This document shows positions 1 to 7,334 of a stretch of DNA of 40,804 nucleotides, one piece after another (within the stretch, counting starts at the first letter, position 1; each line of letters opens with the position of its first letter). The notes beneath the pieces were generated by a model that was not told the DNA's origin, searched no databases, and saw nothing but the letters and a program-made list of their open reading frames with translations. The stretch is from Bradyrhizobium sp. SSBR45G (GTDB lineage Bacteria; Pseudomonadota; Alphaproteobacteria; Rhizobiales; Xanthobacteraceae), in contig NZ_BSCT01000052.1 of NCBI RefSeq assembly GCF_030159255.1, positions 1 through 40,804 of the forward strand, given 5' to 3'. The position numbers and the translations under genes were made by a program.

Positions 1-58
1 AATCCAGGGTGGTGGGCGGGACTCTGGATTGCTTCGCTGCGCTCGCAATGACGCGCGG
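1..58. repeat. Partial copy of a dispersed palindromic repeat
   Basis: This stretch (gactctggattgcttcgctg followed by cgctcgcaatgacgcg) is nearly the same as the right half of the complete inverted-repeat element at 22728-22812. The window edge cuts off the left half. It lies just beyond the 3' end of the TetR gene and holds no gene. Confidence 0.75.
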
Positions 59-80
59 AGGCATCTGCGACTTGCTAACC

Positions 81-773
81 TCACACCGCGGCGAGCTGCG
101 GGTCCGCCTTGCCGGTTCGCTTTCCGGCCTTGTGCTTGGCCGGCTCGAACAATGCGCTCGCTGCGATCGCCGCGGTGTCGGCGACCTCCGGATTGCGCGA
201 CACCATCGCCGCCACGATCGCGCCGTCGATCAGGAGCGCCAGCTGGTGCGCGAAGCTCTCGGGCTCGACTGCTCCCATCTCGCGCGCCAGCTTCTCGATA
301 TGCGCGAGCACCACCTTCTTGTGGCGCATCGCGATGGTGCGGAACTGCTTCTGGTCCTTGTCGTGCTCGCCGACCGCGTTGATGAACGGGCAGCCGTAGA
401 AGCGCTCTTCCCCGAACCAGCTCTTCAGGGCCGGGAAGATCCGCGTCAGCTTGGTCTCCGCATCGCCGCCACCGCTTTCCATCGCACCGATGAACCACTC
501 GCGCCACTGCTTGCCTTCGCTTTCCAGCACGGCGGTGACGAGCGCAGTCTTCGATCCGAACAGCTTATAGAGCGTCGTCTTCGCGGTGCCGGCCTCGCTG
601 ATGATCGCGTCGATGCCGGTCGCGTTGATGCCATTCTTGCAGAACAGATGCGTGGCGGCGCCCAGCAGACGGCCGCGCGCGGATTCATCATCGCCCGCGG
701 CGATCGGTCGCGCGATCGCCGGCTTCTTCGCCGTCTGTTTGCCCGCAGCTGACTTGCCCAAGGATCTGCCCAT
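81..773 (-). CDS. TetR/AcrR family transcriptional regulator
   Basis: This is a 230-residue one-component repressor. The N-terminal 35 residues are basic and look disordered. The helix-turn-helix follows at about residues 35-80, with the family pattern of G-NATGIDAI-, a short turn, and TTLYKLFGSK as recognition helix. The remaining 150 residues form the helical ligand and dimerisation domain and contain the motif ERFYGCPFINA, found in a TetR subgroup with C-terminal domain PF16925-like character (from memory, not searched). The gene diverges from the osmC-like gene with 248 bp between the two starts. That gap holds a TetR-like palindrome at 983-996, so I infer that it controls the plus-strand cluster and perhaps itself. 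The ligand is unknown. The start is the ATG at 773; no better internal start is seen. Confidence 0.9.
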   Translation of the reverse strand: MGRSLGKSAAGKQTAKKPAIARPIAAGDDESARGRLLGAATHLFCKNGINATGIDAIISEAGTAKTTLYKLFGSKTALVTAVLESEGKQWREWFIGAMESGGGDAETKLTRIFPALKSWFGEERFYGCPFINAVGEHDKDQKQFRTIAMRHKKVVLAHIEKLAREMGAVEPESFAHQLALLIDGAIVAAMVSRNPEVADTAAIAASALFEPAKHKAGKRTGKADPQLAAV

Positions 774-959
774 GCGCGCAAGCTTAATCGCTGTGCGCGT
801 GAGTCAGCAAGACCGCTGATGCCGATGAGGCAGCGCTGCGCTCATTTTGATCTGACACGGCAGCATTCTGCATCGCGCTTGGGCAGGCGAGGGCAGCCTG
901 CCTTCCGCCATCTTTTCCTAAACCGCGAAGATCATTCCGCCTTTTGAAATCCAGGCTTC

Positions 960-976
960 CTGGCACGCTTCGTGCA
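960..976 (+). promoter_or_regulatory. Candidate sigma-54 (RpoN) promoter
   Basis: CTGGCACG-cttc-GTGCA matches the sigma-54 consensus YTGGCACG-N4-TTGCW with one mismatch (G for T) and exact spacing. The -24 GG is at 962-963 and the -12 GC at 974-975. The predicted start of transcription is near 986, about 35 bp before the osmC-like ATG. The same bases also form a bulged inverted repeat (TTCCTG...CAGGAA), so an operator is an alternative reading. Confidence 0.55.
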
Positions 977-982
977 GGAAAC

Positions 983-996
983 AGACCGTTCGGTAT
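983..996. promoter_or_regulatory. Candidate TetR-type operator
   Basis: AGACCGTTCGGTAT has ACCG/CGGT arms around a TT centre, close to operators of many alphaproteobacterial TetR regulators (GACCG..CGGTC). It overlaps the transcription start predicted from the sigma-54-like site at 960-976. A repressor bound here would therefore block that promoter. The TetR gene lies 210 bp away in divergent orientation. Confidence 0.5.
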
Positions 997-1021
997 CCTC
1001 GATCCCAGGGAGAGAAATGAG

Positions 1022-1564
1022 ATGACCGCTGTGGTTCAGAAGACGGCCCTCACAGGCTGCCTCGCGCCCATCGACAGAAGTGGACTCGAACAGCTCATCG
1101 TCAACGGCAAGGCCAACCCCAAGGTCATCAAGACCCTGAAGTGCAAGACCGTCGCGGAGGGCAAGTTCCGCCACGCCAACTATATCCGCAACCTCGCGCC
1201 TTACATCGTCGACGAGCCGCCGGGCCTGCTGGGCGACGACACCGCGCCCAACCCGTCGGAGGCCTCGCTCGCGGCGCTCGGCTCCTGCCTCGCCGTCGGC
1301 CTGCACGCCAACGCCGTGCACCGCGGCTGGGTCGTCAACAAGCTCGAGCTGGAGCTCGAGGGCGACCTCAACATCACGGCGGTCTGGGGCACGGGCGACG
1401 TTTCCGAGAAGCCAGTCGGCTTCACCGACGTGCGCGTCAAGGTCGACATGGAATGCGAGGGCATCTCCAAGGAAGAGGTCCAGGCGCTGATCGATCACGT
1501 CAAGAAGTGGTCGCCGGTCGCCAACACCTTCACGCGCCCCGTCAATCTCGAAGTCGGCATCTGA
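1022..1564 (+). CDS. OsmC-like family protein
   Basis: A 180-residue OsmC/Ohr-fold protein. Members reduce peroxides with a cysteine pair, but this branch is not a canonical Ohr. Candidate redox cysteines are Cys41 (in LKCKT) and Cys89 (in LGSCLAVGLH, the usual second-cysteine helix), with an extra Cys13. The C-terminal half shows the typical TDVRVKVDMEC strand and a helix rich in acidic residues ending in VKKWSPVANTF. The chosen ATG follows GGGAGAG; the longer frame starting at 944 has no ribosome site and would run through the promoter. It is the first gene of the plus-strand train and is followed 33 bp later by the flavoprotein gene. Its partnership with a rhodanese gene suggests work on a sulfur or thiol intermediate rather than general peroxide defence; that is inference. 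Confidence 0.85.
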   Translation: MTAVVQKTALTGCLAPIDRSGLEQLIVNGKANPKVIKTLKCKTVAEGKFRHANYIRNLAPYIVDEPPGLLGDDTAPNPSEASLAALGSCLAVGLHANAVHRGWVVNKLELELEGDLNITAVWGTGDVSEKPVGFTDVRVKVDMECEGISKEEVQALIDHVKKWSPVANTFTRPVNLEVGI

Positions 1565-1597
1565 GCCGGCGGAGCGCCGGGAGCAGTGGAGGACGTG

Positions 1598-2719
1598 ATG
1601 GGTTCACTCGGACAGCATCTGGCGGTCGATGGCGCGGGCGTGATGCCCGTGCCGTCGACCGTGGAGCAGGTCGCGGCGATCGCGCGCAATGAGCTCGCGC
1701 CGCTGGCCTCTGGCATCGACGCCGGGACGGTGTATCCGGCCGACGTGCTCCGCCGCTTCGGCGAGGTCGGCGCGTGGAGCAGTCACGTCCCCGATGACGG
1801 CAAGGCGGATCTGAATTGCGCGATCGCCTCGATCGGAGCGATCGGCGAGGTCTGCGGCGCTTCCGCCTTCATGGCGTGGTGCCAGAACACGCTGGTCTGG
1901 TACATCGCCAACTCGAGCAATGAGGCGCTCAAGGATCGTCTGCTTGACGATGCCGCGAGCGGCCGGCTGCTCGGCGGCACCGGGCTCTCCAACCCGATGA
2001 AGAGCTTCTTCGGCATCGAGAAGCTGAAGTTGAAGGGCCGCAAGGTCGAGGGCGGCTATGTCGTGCGCGGCGCGCTGCCCTGGGTCTCCAATCTCGGCCC
2101 GGACCACATGTTCGGCACGATCTTCGAGCGCGAGGATGCGCCCGGAGAGATCGTGATGTTCATCGCCGATTGCGCCGACCCGGCTGTGACCCTGCAGCCG
2201 TGCCAGCCGTTCCTGGCGATGGACGGCACCGGCACCTACGGTCTGCAGTTCCGCGACCTGTTCGTGCCGGATGAGCTGATCCTCGCCGATCCGGCAGGGC
2301 CGTTCGTCAAGACGATCCGCGCCGGCTTCATCCTGCTGCAGGCGGGCATGGCGCTCGGCCTGATCAAGGACTGCATCAAGATCATGCAGGAGGTCGAGGC
2401 GCCGCTCGGCCACATCAACCGCTATCTGCCGCAACAGCCGGTCGACTTCCATGCGCTCGCCGACGAACTCGCCAGGGAGACCACGAGCCTCGCCAGCGAT
2501 CCCTACAACACGGACGAGACCTATTGGCGCAAGGTCGTCGCGCTGCGCCTGCGGGCCGGCGAGGCCAGCGTCGCTGCGGCTCACGCCGCGATGCTCCATT
2601 GCGGAGCGCGCGGCTACATCAAGGGCAATCGCGCCGAACGTCGCCTGCGCGAGGCCTATTTTGTCGCGATCGTCACCCCCGCGACCAAGCAGCTCCGCAA
2701 GATGCTCGCCGACGGCTGA
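1598..2719 (+). CDS. Acyl-CoA dehydrogenase-like flavoprotein
   Basis: A 373-residue member of the acyl-CoA dehydrogenase superfamily. The N-terminal helical domain spans about residues 20-115. A middle beta-domain includes GGTGLSNPMKSF and GALPWVSNLG, where acyl-CoA dehydrogenases bind flavin. The C-terminal four-helix domain follows (AGMALGLIKDCIKI, then ASVAAAHAAMLHCGARGYI). The superfamily also contains flavin-dependent monooxygenases for sulfur compounds (DszC/SfnB group), and I cannot assign the substrate. I chose the ATG at 1598 because GGAGG lies five bases upstream; a GTG at 1586 is possible. The rhodanese gene follows after 49 bp. Nothing nearby suggests fatty-acid oxidation: there is no thiolase, hydratase or CoA ligase. 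A role on a small nitrogen or sulfur compound brought in by the linked transporter seems more likely. Confidence 0.85.
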   Translation: MGSLGQHLAVDGAGVMPVPSTVEQVAAIARNELAPLASGIDAGTVYPADVLRRFGEVGAWSSHVPDDGKADLNCAIASIGAIGEVCGASAFMAWCQNTLVWYIANSSNEALKDRLLDDAASGRLLGGTGLSNPMKSFFGIEKLKLKGRKVEGGYVVRGALPWVSNLGPDHMFGTIFEREDAPGEIVMFIADCADPAVTLQPCQPFLAMDGTGTYGLQFRDLFVPDELILADPAGPFVKTIRAGFILLQAGMALGLIKDCIKIMQEVEAPLGHINRYLPQQPVDFHALADELARETTSLASDPYNTDETYWRKVVALRLRAGEASVAAAHAAMLHCGARGYIKGNRAERRLREAYFVAIVTPATKQLRKMLADG

Positions 2720-2768
2720 CGCCGGCGAGAACGGCAAACCAACAAATCCCAACCAGGAGAGGCCTGCC

Positions 2769-3644
2769 ATGACGGACGTTCTGATTACTGCCGGCGAACT
2801 CGCTGACTTCATCAAGAAAGAACCGTGTGTCATCATCGACACGCGCAATCCCGATGCCTTCGGTGCGGGACATCTTCCCGGCGCCGTCAACGTCCACGAG
2901 ATCTTCACCTATCTCGCGACGTCGACGCCGGAAGGCATTGCGGAGTTGAAGACGAAGTTCGCCGACGCTTTCGGCGCCGCCGGCCTGTCGGGCAGCGAGA
3001 CCGCCGTCGTCTACGAGCAGTCGATGAACTCCGGCTTCGGCCAGTCCTGCCGCGGCTATTTCCTGCTGACGATGCTGGGCTATCCCAAGGTCAAGGTGCT
3101 GCACGGCGGCTATGATGCCTGGGTTGCCGCAGGCATGGCCGTGACCACCGACGTGCCGGCGCCGACCAAGGCTTCGTTCGCGATCGTGCCGGAGGCGGGC
3201 AGCATCCTGATCGACGCCAAGGCCATGCTCTCGGCCGTCGGCAATCCCTCGATCGCGATCCTCGACGTCCGCGACGTCGACGAGTGGATCGGCGACTCGT
3301 CCTCGCCCTACGGCAAGGATTTCTGCCCGCGCAAGGGCCGCATCCCCGGTGCCGTCTGGCTGGAATGGTACCGCATGATGAAGCCGACCGGCGAAGGCCC
3401 GCGCTTCAAGTCGAAGGACGAGATCCTCGCCGAATGCGCTACCGTCGGCATCACTGTCGACACGCCGGTGTATCTGTACTGCTTCAAGGGCGCACGCGCG
3501 TCGAACACGTTCCTGGCGCTGAAGAATGCCGGCGTGAAGGATGTGCGGATGTATTTCGGCTCGTGGAACGAGTGGTCGCGCGACCCGTCGCTGCCGATCG
3601 AGGAAGGTCTTCCGATGCCGGCGATGGTCAGCAAAGCGGCATAG
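2769..3644 (+). CDS. Two-domain rhodanese-like sulfurtransferase
   Basis: A 291-residue protein with tandem rhodanese domains. Rhodaneses carry a persulfide on an active-site cysteine and pass sulfur to cyanide or another thiophile. Domain 1 (about 5-130) has the CH2A-like motif IIDTRNPDAFGAGHLPGAVN but no catalytic Cys-loop of the usual form. Domain 2 (about 145-285) has ILDVRDVDEW, GRIPGAVWLEW and the active loop YCFKGARASN, with the catalytic Cys and a following Arg as in CxxGxR. The ATG at 2769 is preceded by AGGAGAGG. In thiosulfate:cyanide sulfurtransferases the product is thiocyanate. Genetic linkage to a cyanate-type transporter and cyanase makes a role at the cyanide/thiocyanate/cyanate junction attractive, but that is inference. 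Confidence 0.9.
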   Translation: MTDVLITAGELADFIKKEPCVIIDTRNPDAFGAGHLPGAVNVHEIFTYLATSTPEGIAELKTKFADAFGAAGLSGSETAVVYEQSMNSGFGQSCRGYFLLTMLGYPKVKVLHGGYDAWVAAGMAVTTDVPAPTKASFAIVPEAGSILIDAKAMLSAVGNPSIAILDVRDVDEWIGDSSSPYGKDFCPRKGRIPGAVWLEWYRMMKPTGEGPRFKSKDEILAECATVGITVDTPVYLYCFKGARASNTFLALKNAGVKDVRMYFGSWNEWSRDPSLPIEEGLPMPAMVSKAA

Positions 3645-3663
3645 AAGCTGCATGATATGCACG

Positions 3664-3689
3664 TCCGGCCGCTGAAAAATGCGGCCGGA
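3664..3689. other. Strong hairpin between rhodanese and transporter genes
   Basis: TCCGGCCGC and GCGGCCGGA form a perfect 9-bp stem around the loop TGAAAAAT. No T-run follows on the plus strand, so it is not a classical terminator. It could attenuate read-through or protect the upstream mRNA. It sits midway in the 96-bp gap before the binding-protein gene. The small palindrome TGCATGATATGCA lies just upstream at 3649-3661. Confidence 0.6.
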
Positions 3690-3740
3690 TGAGCAGTTTG
3701 AAGGCGCTGATAGCGCGGGTGTGACAAAGGGGCGCAGCAC

Positions 3741-5126
3741 ATGTCGATTTTCGATGATCCGTTCGATGCCGATTCACGCGTGAATGCCGGTTGTATCTGC
3801 GGCCAGCATCAGAGCCCGGCCGAACATGAGCACGCCCTGCTGGCGCTGCGCTGTGAGCCGGTCGTCGAATCGCAAGAGAAGCGCTATGAGAACGTCGTCG
3901 CGTCCGCCGTGCTGCGCGCGGTGTTTCCGGAGGCCGCGACGCGCCGCGCGTTCCTGAAATCGGTCGGCGCGGCGACGGCGCTCGCCGCGGTCTCGCAGTT
4001 CTTCCCGCTGAAGACGGCGACCGAGGCGTTCGCCGAATCCGGCACGCCCGAGAAGAAGGATCTCAAGGTCGGCTTCATCCCGATCACCTGCGCGACGCCG
4101 ATCATCATGGCCGCGCCGCTCGGCTTCTATGCCAAGGCCGGCCTCAACGTCGAGGTCGTCAAGACGGCCGGCTGGGCGGTGATCCGCGACAAGACCATCA
4201 ACAAGGAATACGACGCCTCCCACATGCTGGCGCCGATGCCGATCGCGATCTCGCTGGGTCTCGGCGCGCAGCCGATCCCGTTCACCGTGCCCGCGATCGA
4301 GAACATCAACGGGCAGGGCATCGTGCTGTCGATGAAGCACAAGGACAAGCGCGATCCGAAGGACTGGAAGGGCCTGAAATTCGCTATTCCGTTCGACTAT
4401 TCGATGCACAACTACCTGCTGCGCTATTATCTCGCCGAGCACGGCATCGATCCGGACACCGACGTGCAGCTGCGCTCGGTGCCGCCGCCGGAGATGGTCG
4501 CGAACCTCCGTGCCGACAACATCGACGGCTTCCTCGCGCCCGACAACATCTGCCAGCGCGCGATCTATGACGGCGTCGGCTTCCTGCACATCCTGTCCAA
4601 GGAGATCTGGGACGGCCATCCCTGCTGCAGCTTCGCCGCCAGCCGCGAGTTCATCACGGCGGCCCCGAACAGCTTTGCCGCGCTGACTCGCGCCATCGTC
4701 GACGCGACAGCCTATGCGGCGAAGGCCGAGAACCGCAAGCAGATCGCGGAGGCGATCGCGCCGGCCAACTACATCAACGCGCCGGTGACCGTGCTGGAGC
4801 AGGTCCTGACCGGCACCTATGCCGACGGCCTTGGCGGCGTGAAGACCGATCCGAAGCGCGTCGATTTCGATCCGTTCCCGTGGCAGTCCTTCGCGGTGTG
4901 GATGCTGACCCAGATGAAGCGTTGGGGCCAGATCAAGGGCGACGTCGACTACAAGGCCGTCGCCGAGCAGATCTATCTGGCGACTGACACTCGCAAGGTG
5001 ATGACCGAGATGGGGCTCACACCGCCGAAGGACTCCTACAAGTCGTTCTCGGTGATGGGCAAGCCGTTCGATCCGACCAAGCCGGACGACTACGTCGCCA
5101 GCTTCAAGATCAAGAAGGCGTCGTGA
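3741..5126 (+). CDS. Nitrate/cyanate-type ABC transporter substrate-binding protein, Tat-exported
   Basis: A 461-residue periplasmic binding protein of the CmpA/NrtA/CynA family. The mature domain begins near KKDLKVGFIPITCATPIIMA and contains WAVIRDKTINKEYDASHM and VPPPEMVANLRADNIDGF, typical of this family. The export signal is unusual in position: the twin-arginine motif TRRAFLKSVGAA starts only at residue 67. The 66 residues before it carry a Cys18-x-Cys20-x2-His23 cluster followed by a His/Glu-rich stretch, AEHEHA. I recall similar extended forms in rhizobial homologues. The position of cynS five genes downstream in the train points to cyanate or a related anion; nitrate, nitrite or bicarbonate cannot be excluded from sequence. 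The ATG follows AAGGGG. A repeat element separates it from the permease gene. Confidence 0.9.
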   Translation: MSIFDDPFDADSRVNAGCICGQHQSPAEHEHALLALRCEPVVESQEKRYENVVASAVLRAVFPEAATRRAFLKSVGAATALAAVSQFFPLKTATEAFAESGTPEKKDLKVGFIPITCATPIIMAAPLGFYAKAGLNVEVVKTAGWAVIRDKTINKEYDASHMLAPMPIAISLGLGAQPIPFTVPAIENINGQGIVLSMKHKDKRDPKDWKGLKFAIPFDYSMHNYLLRYYLAEHGIDPDTDVQLRSVPPPEMVANLRADNIDGFLAPDNICQRAIYDGVGFLHILSKEIWDGHPCCSFAASREFITAAPNSFAALTRAIVDATAYAAKAENRKQIAEAIAPANYINAPVTVLEQVLTGTYADGLGGVKTDPKRVDFDPFPWQSFAVWMLTQMKRWGQIKGDVDYKAVAEQIYLATDTRKVMTEMGLTPPKDSYKSFSVMGKPFDPTKPDDYVASFKIKKAS

Positions 5127-5166
5127 TGGGGGCGATGAATCCGACCCTGCTGACCACACCAACAGT

Positions 5167-5291
5167 GTCGTCCCCGCGAACGCGGGGATCCATACGCCGT
5201 GACCTGTCTTGTGGCATGGGCGGTAGCGATAGTCTTTTCCACCAACCGCCGACGGTGGCTATGGGTCCCTGCGTTCGCAGGGACGACAGTG
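5167..5291. repeat. Dispersed palindromic repeat inside the transporter operon
   Basis: The element starts with gtcgtccccgcgaacgcggg and ends with its inverted partner gggtccctgcgttcgcaggg followed by acgac. It contains two hairpins, CCCCGCG-AA-CGCGGGG (5172-5187) and TCCCTGCG-TT-CGCAGGGA (5266-5283). Related copies lie at 22543-22694, 37328-37472 and 37535-37690. It fills most of the 181-bp gap between binding-protein and permease genes. Confidence 0.85.
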
Positions 5292-5307
5292 GTGGGTGGG
5301 GCGCCCG

Positions 5308-6147
5308 ATGACCGCCTCACTTCGCCTGCGCGCCGCAATCGTGTCCATCTTCCTGCTCGCCGTGTTCCTCGGCGCCTGGCATCTCGCCACGCGCAGCACG
5401 GGGACGGCTGCCAACATGAGCCCGGAATATGCCAAGCTGATGGGCCTCACCGCGACGCAGGGCAAGTCGGCGATGCCCGGGCCGCTCGATGTCGGCGCCA
5501 AGCTGTGGGAGCACCTCAAGCGGCCATTCTATGACAATGGTCCCAACGACAAGGGCCTCGGCATCCAGCTCGCCTTTTCGCTCGGACGGGTGATGCTGGG
5601 CTATCTGATCGCGGTGGCGATCGCGATCCCGCTCGGCTTCCTGATCGGCATGTCGCCCTTGATGAGCAAGGCGCTCGATCCGTTCATCCAGATCATGAAG
5701 CCGATCTCGCCGCTCGCCTGGATGCCGCTGGCGCTCTACACGATCAAGGATTCCAGCCTGTCGGCGATCTTCGTGATCTTCATCTGCTCGGTGTGGCCGA
5801 TGCTGATCAACACCGCCTTCGGCGTCGCCAGCGTCCGCAAGGAATGGATCAACGTCGCCCGCACGCTGGAGGTCGGGAATTTCCGCCGAGCCTTTACGGT
5901 GATCCTGCCTGCCGCGGCGCCGACGATCCTTACGGGCATGCGGATCTCGATCGGCATCGCCTGGCTGGTGATCGTCGCCGCCGAGATGCTCGTCGGCGGC
6001 ACCGGCATCGGCTACTTCGTCTGGAACGAATGGAACAACCTCTCGATCACCAACGTGATCATCGCGATCCTGCTGATCGGTCTCGTCGGCATGGTGCTGG
6101 ACCAGATCCTGGCCCGGGTGTCGCGGCTCGTGACGTTTCCGGAGTAG
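5308..6147 (+). CDS. ABC transporter permease (nitrate/sulfonate/taurine/cyanate type)
   Basis: A 279-residue inner-membrane permease of the BPD_transp_1 family, with about six membrane segments. The first is the N-terminal anchor AAIVSIFLLAVFLGAW; the last is IIAILLIGLVGMVL. The ATPase-contact EAA loop is visible as ARTLEVGNFRRAF followed by LPAAAPTILTG at about residues 190-215. It forms the membrane channel for the binding protein encoded upstream and the ATPase downstream. I chose the ATG at 5308 after a G-rich stretch (gtggggcg); a GTG at 5296 lies at the edge of the repeat element. The translation start lies directly against that repeat, so the element may affect its expression. Confidence 0.9.
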   Translation: MTASLRLRAAIVSIFLLAVFLGAWHLATRSTGTAANMSPEYAKLMGLTATQGKSAMPGPLDVGAKLWEHLKRPFYDNGPNDKGLGIQLAFSLGRVMLGYLIAVAIAIPLGFLIGMSPLMSKALDPFIQIMKPISPLAWMPLALYTIKDSSLSAIFVIFICSVWPMLINTAFGVASVRKEWINVARTLEVGNFRRAFTVILPAAAPTILTGMRISIGIAWLVIVAAEMLVGGTGIGYFVWNEWNNLSITNVIIAILLIGLVGMVLDQILARVSRLVTFPE

Positions 6148-6179
6148 GGCGGTGATGTTGATCAAAGGCACCGCTGCGT

Positions 6180-6361
6180 CCTTACCTCTCCCCGCTTGCG
6201 AGGAGAGGTCGGATTGCATCGAAGATGCAATCCGGGTGAGGGGGTACAGGTCTATCCACGGACGAGCCTCGCGCGTGTGCCCGTCATCCAGATTTTCCGC
6301 TTGCACCGCCCGTGCGGCTGCCCCTCACCCCGTGAAGAACGGGGAGAGGGGGCGCACTGCC
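6180..6361. repeat. Second, different repeat element inside the transporter operon
   Basis: The ends are related by inversion: cctctccccgcttgcgagga near 6185 and ccccgtgaagaacggggaga near 6328. Inside is a perfect 10-bp stem, GGATTGCATC-GAA-GATGCAATCC (6211-6233). No open frame in it resembles a protein. It occupies most of the 232-bp gap between permease and ATPase genes and belongs to a family different from that at 5167-5291. Confidence 0.8.
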
Positions 6362-6379
6362 GTTGCGGAGGCTTAGCCG

Positions 6380-7282
6380 ATGACCGACAAGTTCATCTCG
6401 ATCGAGGGCATCGCCAAGCGCTATGACGGGGCGCGGAGCACGACGATCTTCGAGAATCTCTGGCTCGGCATGACCAGGGGCGAGTTCGTCTGCGTGATCG
6501 GGCATTCCGGCTGCGGCAAGACCACGGTGCTCAACATCCTGGCCGGGCTCGATGTGCCCAGCGAGGGCGCCGTCATTGTCGACGGCCAGGCCATCGAGGG
6601 GCCGAGTCTGGATCGTGCCGTCATCTTCCAGAGCCATGCGCTGCTGCCGTGGCGGACGGTGCTCGGCAACGTGGCCTATGCGGTTTCGTCGAAATGGCGC
6701 AAATGGGATCGCGCCAAGGTCAAGGCGCATGCGCTGAAATATATCGAGCTGGTCGGGCTGTCCGGCGCCGAGCACAAGCGTCCATCTGAGCTGTCCGGCG
6801 GCATGAAGCAGCGCGTCGGCATTGCCCGCGCGCTGTCGATCACGCCGAAAATCATGCTGATGGACGAGCCGTTCTCGGCGCTCGATGCGCTGACGCGCGG
6901 CACCCTGCAGGATGAGGTCCGGCGGATCTGCGTCGAGACCGGCCAGACCGTGTTCATGATCACGCATGACGTCGATGAGGCGATCTATCTCGCCGACAAG
7001 ATCGTGCTGATGACCAACGGGCCGGGCGCGGTGCTGGCCGAGATCGTGGAGAATCCGCTGCCCAAGGACCGGCTGCGCGGCGATCTGCACCGTCATCCGC
7101 TGTACTACGCGCTGCGCAACCACATCATCGACTTCCTGGTCAGCCGCAGCAAGACCTTCACCGCGGACACGCCGGATCACGACCCGCGCAAGGTGCCGGT
7201 GGTGAGGATCGGCCGCACCGAGCCGATCATCGTTTCGTCCAAACCGGCCGACAGCGACGGGCCGCAGGCGGTCGCCAGCTGA
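6380..7282 (+). CDS. ABC transporter ATP-binding protein (nitrate/cyanate type)
   Basis: A 300-residue cytoplasmic ATPase of the NrtD/SsuB/TauB group. All motifs are present in order: Walker A GHSGCGKTT (about residue 40), the Q-loop in VIFQSHALLPW, signature LSGGMKQRVGIARAL, Walker B IMLMDEPFSALD, and the H-loop in FMITHDVDEA. The C-terminal 60 residues extend past the ATPase core and hold an arginine/histidine-rich segment, DLHRHPLYYALRNHI, common in nitrate-type ATPases. The ATG at 6380 follows GGAGG. The cyanase gene begins 52 bp after its stop with its own AGGGAGA ribosome site, so the two are probably co-transcribed. Confidence 0.93.
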   Translation: MTDKFISIEGIAKRYDGARSTTIFENLWLGMTRGEFVCVIGHSGCGKTTVLNILAGLDVPSEGAVIVDGQAIEGPSLDRAVIFQSHALLPWRTVLGNVAYAVSSKWRKWDRAKVKAHALKYIELVGLSGAEHKRPSELSGGMKQRVGIARALSITPKIMLMDEPFSALDALTRGTLQDEVRRICVETGQTVFMITHDVDEAIYLADKIVLMTNGPGAVLAEIVENPLPKDRLRGDLHRHPLYYALRNHIIDFLVSRSKTFTADTPDHDPRKVPVVRIGRTEPIIVSSKPADSDGPQAVAS

Positions 7283-7334
7283 GTCCGTTCAGCCGAGAAA
7301 CTCATCAACGAAGACCCATCAAGGGAGACCAAGC

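Noticed and set aside
3774..5162. A 462-codon open frame on the minus strand
   Set aside because: It is antisense to the ABC binding-protein gene; composition is dominated by Arg, Asp, His and Gly, typical of antisense frames.
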